Shown: piece by piece, positions 7,020 to 11,873 of the stretch | Layout of the letters: the number at the start of each line of letters is the position of its first letter | How positions within the stretch are numbered: position 1 is the first letter of the stretch | NCBI GenBank assembly: GCA_947595555.1 | Contig: CANQES010000044.1 | Span: 1 to 11,873 of the forward strand | Direction: 5' to 3' | DNA length: 11,873 bases | Source: an uncultured Clostridia bacterium | Lineage (GTDB): Bacteria; Bacillota; Clostridia; TANB77; CAG-508 | Notes under the pieces: generated by a model | The model's database searches: none | Told to the model about the DNA's origin: nothing | What the model saw: the letters and a program-made list of their open reading frames with translations, nothing else | Translations under genes and position numbers: made by a program

Positions 7020-7479
7020 ATATTCTATAATTTTTATTTTTTAAATCAATAGCAATTTGCCTTTGAGCATCCTTTTTTGCTAAATCTTCACGCTTATCAT
7101 ATAATTTTTTTCCTTTGCCAATCCCTAATTCAACTTTAACAAAGCTATCTTTAAAATATATACTAATAGGAACTAAAGTATAACCTTTTTGTTTAGTTAG
7201 ACCAATTAACTTTTGAATTTCTTTTTTATGTAATAATAATTTTCTATCACGTAAGGGATCTTTATTAAAAATATTACCATGCTCATAAGGTTTAATATGC
7301 ATGCCACATATAAAAATTTCTCCATTTTTCAAATAAGCATAACAATCTTTTAAATTTACGTTATTAGAACGAATTGACTTAATTTCAGTCCCTGATAATA
7401 CAATACCAGTTTCTATTTTATCTTCAATAGTGTAATTATGATAAGCTGTAGGGTTTTTAGCAATCAGTTTTATATTCAT
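7018..7479 (-). CDS. smpB: SsrA-binding protein SmpB
   Basis: This 153-aa RNA-binding protein partners tmRNA (SsrA) in trans-translation, bringing it to ribosomes stalled on damaged mRNA. Family signatures are clear: KNPTAYHNYTIEDKIETGIVL, GTEIKSIR, VNLKDCYAYLKNGEIFI, MHIKPYEHGN, DPLRDRKLLLHKKEI, YTLVPISIYFK, KVELGIGKGKKLYDKRE and the basic tail KKDAQRQIAIDLK. Length is typical (about 150-160 aa). GAGGT lies 8 bp before the ATG at 7479. A TGATATAAT extended -10 upstream suggests its own promoter. The tmRNA gene and rnr, often neighbours of smpB in Firmicutes, are not in this window. Confidence 0.97.
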   Translation of the reverse strand: MNIKLIAKNPTAYHNYTIEDKIETGIVLSGTEIKSIRSNNVNLKDCYAYLKNGEIFICGMHIKPYEHGNIFNKDPLRDRKLLLHKKEIQKLIGLTKQKGYTLVPISIYFKDSFVKVELGIGKGKKLYDKREDLAKKDAQRQIAIDLKNKNYRI

Positions 7480-7507
7480 TTTTCATACCTCAATTTTAAT
7501 TTTCCTA

Positions 7508-7536
7508 ATTATATCATATATAGGTAAAAAATGAAA
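7508..7536 (-). promoter_or_regulatory. Probable extended -10 promoter of smpB
   Basis: On the minus strand TGATATAAT (TATAAT at 7513-7508) gives a consensus extended -10. The -35 position 17 bp away reads TTTCAT and is weak, as is common with extended -10 promoters. It lies between the GC-rich inverted repeat and smpB. Confidence 0.5.
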
Positions 7537-7554
7537 GTACTAAATTTTGGAGTG

Positions 7555-7650
7555 AGGAATTGGGGACGGCCCCATAATCCTCATTATTAAATTAATATAA
7601 AACAAATTCTTTAAATAATAATGAGGATTATGGGGCCGTCCCCAATTCCT
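7555..7650. repeat. Perfect 35-bp inverted repeat with GC-rich core
   Basis: Arms 7555-7589 and 7616-7650 are exact reverse complements of 35 bases, with a 26-bp AT-rich loop. Each arm holds GGGGACGGCCCC or its complement, which is itself nearly palindromic, so small and large hairpins can compete. The GC-rich core stands out in a genome this AT-rich. An 11-bp motif from the arm's end (CCAATTCCTTT) recurs at 7664-7674. From general knowledge, palindromes with GGGGAC...GTCCCC cores occur as dispersed repeats in Clostridia and related Firmicutes, so a REP or MITE-like element is likely. No transposase lies within it. It could also end the transcript of the 7678-8145 gene, although neither flank has a T run. 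Confidence 0.85.
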
Positions 7651-7677
7651 TTCAAATTTCTTTCCAATTCCTTTAAA

Positions 7678-8145
7678 TTAATCCTTATCATCATAGTTAG
7701 AAGAACGAAGTTGCATTGAATAATACCAGACTAGAGCTACGATAGCAATTCCAGCTATACCAATTATAAGCCAAGTCCATGCAGTAGAATTCATTCCCAT
7801 AAAAGTTGCACCAGTAGTAGCTGTTCTAGTAGCTGTATAATTACCATTCATCATTCCAGTTGTTCCAGCATTGTTATTTGTATCTTTTGCTGTATTATTA
7901 TTATCACCATTTTCCATCATTCTATTTCCTACATTATTAGCACCTTGTTCCATATCGCCTGTTACATCTCTAGAAGTATTGGCAATATCTCTAACACCGT
8001 CTTCAACAGCATTTTCCGCATTACCAACTACATTTCTAATACCATTAACGGCGCCTTGAATACCATTATCAGCAGCAAAACAAGTACAGAATGTAAAAAT
8101 ACTAATTATTAAAATAGCACTACTAATTAATAATTTTTTGTACAT
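7678..8145 (-). CDS. Secreted, C-terminally membrane-anchored Asn/Gly-rich protein
   Basis: This 155-aa protein is not a family I recognise. Seen: a signal peptide at about 1-25 (MYKK, hydrophobic core, CTCFAAD). A polar region (28-80) follows with spaced small and hydrophobic residues (GAVNGIRNVVGNAENAVEDGVRDI), able to form an amphipathic helix. Then come an Asn/Thr/Gly/Met-rich linker (81-118), a single hydrophobic helix (122-142, WTWLIIGIAGIAIVALVWYY) and a short charged tail (RSSNYDDKD). The predicted topology is outside the cell with a C-terminal anchor. AGGAGG (8159-8154) precedes the ATG at a normal distance. A cysteine pair (20 and 22) near the cleavage site could hint at a lipoprotein, but no good lipobox is seen. 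The upstream minus-strand gene has the same architecture. Confidence 0.75.
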   Translation of the reverse strand: MYKKLLISSAILIISIFTFCTCFAADNGIQGAVNGIRNVVGNAENAVEDGVRDIANTSRDVTGDMEQGANNVGNRMMENGDNNNTAKDTNNNAGTTGMMNGNYTATRTATTGATFMGMNSTAWTWLIIGIAGIAIVALVWYYSMQLRSSNYDDKD

Positions 8146-8185
8146 AAAATTATCCTCCTATATAAAATTTTTAGAAGCTTATTAG

Positions 8186-8228
8186 TTTTCATATTTTTAT
8201 ATGAAAATTAAATACTATTTATAGTATT
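8186..8228. promoter_or_regulatory. Two adjacent dyads in the 5' region of the 7678-8145 gene
   Basis: TTTTCATAT / ATATGAAAA (8186-8194 and 8199-8207, loop TTTT) and AATACTAT / ATAGTATT (8211-8218 and 8221-8228, 2-bp centre) lie 40-80 bp upstream of the minus-strand start. A minus-strand TATAAT at 8250-8245 lies just upstream of them, so they would fall in the leader or operator region. AT-rich sequence yields dyads by chance; function is unproven. Confidence 0.35.
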
Positions 8229-8276
8229 AAAAAAATAGAATAAAATTATACTACAAAAAATTGGATATTTTGACAT

Positions 8277-8302
8277 AAAAAAACTCTCAATTTTTTGAGA
8301 GC
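8277..8302 (-). terminator. Intrinsic terminator after the 8311-8715 gene
   Basis: On the minus strand CTCTCAA (8301-8295), a 4-nt loop and TTGAGAG (8290-8284) are followed by seven T (8283-8277). This is a textbook short terminator, a few bases past the gene's stop, which separates it from the next minus-strand gene. Confidence 0.82.
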
Positions 8303-8310
8303 TGAAAAAG

Positions 8311-8715
8311 TTATTTTTTTAATCTAATTAATATCGCAATAGATAATAGAATTAATAGAACACCAATTACGATTAACAAAATATTTAAAATGTTTGTTAA
8401 TTCTAAACCAGAACTACTAACATTTGTTACTGTAGTAGACGGAATGTTAGAACCATCATTTAAATTGTCACTTACTGAACTATCATCATAGATATATTCA
8501 TCTTCATCTTCATCATCAATTGAATTTGTTGTAGTATTTTCAGTTCCTAAACGAGAATCGTCTGAACTTTCATTATAAGTATTAGAAACAGAATCAATAT
8601 CATCTAGTAAATCATCATCATTAGTCATATTTAAATCAACTGCATAACAAAGATTAAATCCTAATACAAAAATAGTAATTACTAAAAATAAGATTATTCT
8701 TTTTATTTTTGACAT
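8311..8715 (-). CDS. Secreted, membrane-anchored Asp/Ser-rich protein
   Basis: This 134-aa protein is not a family I recognise. A signal peptide (about 1-25, MSKIKRIILFLV...LCYA) is followed by a highly acidic, Asn/Ser/Thr/Asp-rich low-complexity region (28-105, e.g. NDDDLLDDID and IDDEDEDEY). One C-terminal hydrophobic helix (107-130) and a basic RLKK tail complete it. The predicted form is an extracellular disordered domain tethered to the membrane; the acidic stretches could bind cations, which is speculative. The start is the ATG at 8715: the ATG at 8730 is in frame, but the GGAGG ribosome binding site lies within its first codons (ATGGAGGTAATTAAAATG). It has its own promoter and terminator, so it is a single-gene unit. 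Confidence 0.75.
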   Translation of the reverse strand: MSKIKRIILFLVITIFVLGFNLCYAVDLNMTNDDDLLDDIDSVSNTYNESSDDSRLGTENTTTNSIDDEDEDEYIYDDSSVSDNLNDGSNIPSTTVTNVSSSGLELTNILNILLIVIGVLLILLSIAILIRLKK

Positions 8716-8765
8716 TTTAATTACCTCCATAAAAATGTTTTAGTTGATTTAGCTTTTACTTGTAT

Positions 8766-8795
8766 ATAATAACACAAACTATAAAAAAATGTCTA
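8766..8795 (-). promoter_or_regulatory. Probable promoter of the 8311-8715 gene
   Basis: On the minus strand TAGACA (8795-8790), an 18-bp spacer and TATTAT (8771-8766) with a preceding TG form a plausible extended -10 promoter. It lies 50 bp before the start codon. Confidence 0.5.
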
Positions 8796-8925
8796 GTAAA
8801 ATTTATAAATTTTTAATTTTTTTTGTTGTTGATTATTAAAGTTAAAAAAATTTAAAATAAATTATTAGTTATATTAAAATATTATTCTCATATATTTAAA
8901 TAAAACATATGGGAGAGTGATTTTT

Positions 8926-9774
8926 TTGTATTATATACAAGATGCTGACAAGCCTAATTTAATCTGCAAATTATTTCAAATAATTCTTATGACTGAAGAT
9001 AAAATTATAATACCAATAGATAATAAAACCAAAATATCTGATAAAAAAGCTCAAAAACTTGCAAAAAAAACTAAAAAAATATTAAATAAAACAATGTGCA
9101 AGAAAATTGTAATAAGCGAAAATATTCAAGAACAGGAAAGTTTTGTTAATTTATTACACAGTTATTCATTTGACATTATAGAAGGCAAATGGTTATTTGA
9201 AGTGCTTGCTGGAAAAGTATTGGATTATATTATAATACAGAAACAAATGAAAAAAGAAGAAACATCAATATCTATTTTAGTCAATAATATATCAGAAAAT
9301 ACGTTAGCAAATTTAAAACAAATAGTAAAAGAGTATAAAAATGTAAATATAATAACTAATCATATAGAAAAATTCAAAAAACTGGAAGAAGACATATTGG
9401 AAGAAAGTGGAATTATGATAACAATTGGAAATAACAAAAAAAAGGGACTTTATAAATCTAAAATTATTTTAAATGTTGACTTTCCAACAGAATTAATAAA
9501 TATGTATAATATTGATGAAAATGCCATAATTGTAAATTTAAAAGAAAATGTTAGAATCAAAAAAAAGAGATTTAATGGTATTAGCATAAATGATTATGAG
9601 ATAACTTTTGAAGGTTTAGAAGAATTAGATAATGATAAAAGAACTAAATATAAAGCATATAAAATTTATGAAGCAGGAATAAATAAAAAACAACCTTTTA
9701 TAGAAGTAATAAAGAAAATAGAAAAAGATAAAGTAAAAATAACAAAATTATTTGGAATAAATAATGTAATTTAA
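8926..9774 (+). CDS. Uncharacterised 282-aa protein upstream of the PBP gene
   Basis: The protein has no signal peptide or membrane segment and is very rich in Lys, Ile, Asn and Glu. I recognise it only as resembling a clostridial hypothetical that begins MYYIQDADKP; I know no function. The TTG at 8926 is chosen because it gives that N-terminus (MYYIQDADKPNLICKLF) and sits 10 bp after GGGAG (8911-8915). The GTG at 8917 would leave almost no spacing. Seen inside: a Lys-rich helix (about 45-65), alternating beta/alpha stretches such as EETSISILVNNISENTL and NVNIITNHIEKFKKLEEDI, and IMITIGNNKKKGLYKSKIILNVDFP, suggesting a Rossmann-like fold. It is divergent from the minus-strand gene and 123 bp before the PBP gene. 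A role tied to the envelope is only suggested by position. Confidence 0.8.
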   Translation: MYYIQDADKPNLICKLFQIILMTEDKIIIPIDNKTKISDKKAQKLAKKTKKILNKTMCKKIVISENIQEQESFVNLLHSYSFDIIEGKWLFEVLAGKVLDYIIIQKQMKKEETSISILVNNISENTLANLKQIVKEYKNVNIITNHIEKFKKLEEDILEESGIMITIGNNKKKGLYKSKIILNVDFPTELINMYNIDENAIIVNLKENVRIKKKRFNGISINDYEITFEGLEELDNDKRTKYKAYKIYEAGINKKQPFIEVIKKIEKDKVKITKLFGINNVI

Positions 9775-9828
9775 AGTAAATATATCAATATTTAAAACAG
9801 AACAATTCTTAAAAATTTATATAAAAGC

Positions 9829-9857
9829 TTTTCTTTTTTATTAAAATATAATATAAT
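9829..9857 (+). promoter_or_regulatory. Possible promoter of the penicillin-binding protein gene
   Basis: Two overlapping TATAAT boxes (9847-9852 and 9852-9857) lie about 40 bp before the start codon, behind a T-rich stretch (TTTTCT at 9829-9834 is 17 bp from the second box). The -10 is consensus and the -35 is weak. No convincing terminator separates it from the previous gene, so read-through is also likely. Confidence 0.4.
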
Positions 9858-9897
9858 ATGCATGTCAAATTTTAAAAATTGGCAAGGGGGTAAAAAA

Positions 9898-11873
9898 ATG
9901 CCAAGTAATAATAAAAATAGAAATAAAGGAAAAGCAACGCCGCACAGAGTATCAACTAATAAAAAAGTAAAAACAAATAAAAAAGTCAATGCAAAAAAGG
10001 CAAAAACTCCGGAAGTAAAAAAATCCAAAAAAGGTAAAAAAGATAAATTCTCTAACAGACATCCTAAATTAGTAATTACATTTAAAATATTAATTATTAT
10101 ATTCTTATTATTATGTGTAATAGGAGCAGGAATTGTAGCAGGAATGTTTTTTGGACTATTTGGAGATGAATTTGAAATAACAAAAGAAGAGTTGAAAATA
10201 GGAGCATCAAATTCAGTAGTAGTAGACAAAAATGGAGCTATTATTGCAAATTTAAGTGGAGACGAAAAGAGAAAAGTAATCACATTAGAAGATATGTCAG
10301 ATTATCTGCCAAAAGCCTATGTGGCAATAGAAGATGAGAGATATTATAAACATAGCGGAGTAGATTTCAAAAGAACAGCAGGAGCTATATTAAATAAATT
10401 ATTAGGAAAAGGTACTTATGGAGGAAGTACAATCACACAGCAATTAGTAAAAAATATTACAAAAGAAGATGAAACAGCAGGATTTGAAGGCATATTTAGA
10501 AAAGTAAAAGAATGGGCTAAAGCATATCAAGTAGAAAGAATGATATCTAAAGGTCAAATCTTAGAATTGTATTTAAACATTTTATATGTAGGTGGAGAAG
10601 GAAATCTTCATGGTGTAGAATTAGGAGCAGAATACTATTTTAATAAAACAGCAAAAGATTTAGACTTAGCAGAATGTGCTTTCATGGCTGGAATTAATAG
10701 TGCACCACAATCTTACAATCCATTTAATGCAGAAAGTGATAATAGTGAAAAGATAAAAAACAAAACCAAAACGGTTTTAGCTAAAATGAAAGAACTTGGC
10801 TATATTGAAAAACAAGAAGATTATGATACAGCAGTAGCTAAAGTAGATGCTGGATTACCTTTTTCAAAAGGAACTACATCAACAAGTTCTGGATACTCTT
10901 ATCATACAGATGCAATTATAGAACAATTAATAGAACAAGTTATAGAAGAAAAAGGAATTTCAAGAGAATTAGCAAAGAATTATATTTATAGTAGTGGACT
11001 TAAAATTTATTCAACTGTTGACCCTAATATTCAATCAACAGTAGAACAAGAAACATTAAAAACAAAATACATCAAACCAGGACATGAAAAAGAAAATGGA
11101 GCTTTGAAAAATGAACATACACAAGCTGCTATGGTTATAATAGACTATAAAACAGGTCAAGTGTTAGGTGTATCTGGTGGATTAGGAGAAAAGACAGGTT
11201 CTAACTTAAATAGAGGTACACAAAGTCCAAGACAACCAGGTTCATCAATAAAACCAATTGCAGATATATCACCAGCTTTGCAGGAAAAAGTAATTACAGC
11301 AGCAACAGTATATAATGATGTGCTAACAGATTTTAATGGATATCAACCAAAAAATGATGGAAAAGTTTATAAAGGATATATTGGAATTAGAGATATTATT
11401 GCTTATTCACAAAATGTGCCAGAAGTAAAGATTATGAGAGAGTTGACACCAACAAAATCTATTCAATATTTGAAAAATTTTGGAGTAAGCACTCTAGTAA
11501 CAGCAGCTGAAAATGCAAGATATAATGATGAAGGATTACCACTTGCAATAGGAGGATTAACAAATGGAATTAGTCCATTAGAAATGGCAGCAGCATATTC
11601 AGCAATTGCTAATGATGGAGAATATATTGAACCTACATTTTATCTTAAAGTAGAAGATTCTGATGGAAATGTAGTAATGACACCAAATCAAGAAAAAAGA
11701 AGAGTAATATCAGCACAAAATGCCTATATAGTAAAATCTATACTACAAGAACCAGTTACTAAAGGTACAGCAACTTATTGTGCAATATCTGGAATGAGTG
11801 TAGCTGCTAAAACAGGAACAACAGATGGAAGTAAAGATAGATGGCTTTGTGGATTTACACCATATTATGCAGC
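9898..11873 (+). CDS. ponA: Class A penicillin-binding protein (PBP1-type), 3' end outside window
   Basis: This bifunctional enzyme polymerises lipid II into glycan strands and cross-links peptides. The first 658 codons are visible. A Lys-rich cytoplasmic tail (1-55) is followed by a membrane helix (about 58-88). The glycosyltransferase domain shows EDERYYKHSG with catalytic Glu145, GGSTITQQLVKN (about 175-186), RKVKEWAKA and KGQILELYLN. The transpeptidase domain shows all three motifs: SSIK with Ser449 and Lys452 (RQPGSSIKP), SQN 504-506, and KTG 638-640 (AAKTGTT). All key residues are intact. AAGGGGG precedes the ATG at 9898. The frame stays open to the last base, so any C-terminal extension (often disordered or fibronectin-like in this family) cannot be seen. 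The symbol is by family analogy. Confidence 0.96.
   Translation, partial: MPSNNKNRNKGKATPHRVSTNKKVKTNKKVNAKKAKTPEVKKSKKGKKDKFSNRHPKLVITFKILIIIFLLLCVIGAGIVAGMFFGLFGDEFEITKEELKIGASNSVVVDKNGAIIANLSGDEKRKVITLEDMSDYLPKAYVAIEDERYYKHSGVDFKRTAGAILNKLLGKGTYGGSTITQQLVKNITKEDETAGFEGIFRKVKEWAKAYQVERMISKGQILELYLNILYVGGEGNLHGVELGAEYYFNKTAKDLDLAECAFMAGINSAPQSYNPFNAESDNSEKIKNKTKTVLAKMKELGYIEKQEDYDTAVAKVDAGLPFSKGTTSTSSGYSYHTDAIIEQLIEQVIEEKGISRELAKNYIYSSGLKIYSTVDPNIQSTVEQETLKTKYIKPGHEKENGALKNEHTQAAMVIIDYKTGQVLGVSGGLGEKTGSNLNRGTQSPRQPGSSIKPIADISPALQEKVITAATVYNDVLTDFNGYQPKNDGKVYKGYIGIRDIIAYSQNVPEVKIMRELTPTKSIQYLKNFGVSTLVTAAENARYNDEGLPLAIGGLTNGISPLEMAAAYSAIANDGEYIEPTFYLKVEDSDGNVVMTPNQEKRRVISAQNAYIVKSILQEPVTKGTATYCAISGMSVAAKTGTTDGSKDRWLCGFTPYYA

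Noticed and set aside
9775..9845. AAAAGCTTTTCTTTTTT as a terminator between the hypothetical and the PBP gene
   Set aside because: The palindrome has no room for a loop and no stable GC stem; the T run alone is not enough.
9792..10283. Long minus-strand open frame (163 codons) opposite the PBP gene start
   Set aside because: It is antisense to a clear PBP N-terminus and its Phe/Leu-rich product mirrors the Lys-rich plus-strand codons; no ribosome binding site or motif.

Overview
This AT-rich window (coding regions rich in AAA, ATA and GAA codons, AGGAGG-type ribosome binding sites, standard stop codons) looks like a chromosomal segment of a Gram-positive anaerobe of the class Clostridia. The class is an inference from gene content: an LPXTG/sortase pair, a DUF1540 protein, class II fructose-bisphosphate aldolase, and a PBP1-type penicillin-binding protein preceded by a small clostridial-type hypothetical. 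Most of the window is ordinary chromosome. The left edge is the end of a mobile element.

Layout. (1) 2-796: the C-terminal part of a large serine recombinase, entering from outside the window. (2) 872-2377: cardiolipin synthase behind its own promoter. (3) 2456-3017: a decayed 1-Cys peroxiredoxin that has lost its N-terminus and carries a frameshift near the C-terminus, closed by a strong terminator. (4) 3230-5456: an apparent operon encoding a cohesin-like-repeat LPQTG wall protein, its overlapping sortase, and a small Cys-rich DUF1540 protein. (5) 5511-6970: a near-consensus promoter, class II fructose-bisphosphate aldolase, and a small protein with a possible Cys-His-Asp peptidase-like centre. 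(6) 6969-8715: minus-strand genes, in transcription order an Asp/Ser-rich bitopic secreted protein, an Asn/Gly-rich bitopic secreted protein, and SmpB. A perfect 35-bp inverted repeat with a GC-rich core lies between the last two. (7) 8926-11873: a conserved-type hypothetical with a TTG start, then a class A penicillin-binding protein that runs off the right edge.

Cell envelope functions dominate: membrane lipid (Cls), sortase-anchored protein plus sortase, two membrane-tethered secreted proteins, and peptidoglycan polymerase. SmpB (trans-translation) and aldolase (glycolysis) are housekeeping genes. No tRNA, rRNA, CRISPR array or intact transposase was seen. I did not find a convincing new multi-gene system. 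The most notable items are the GC-rich palindrome, the sortase/substrate pair, the broken peroxiredoxin, and several uncharacterised small proteins.
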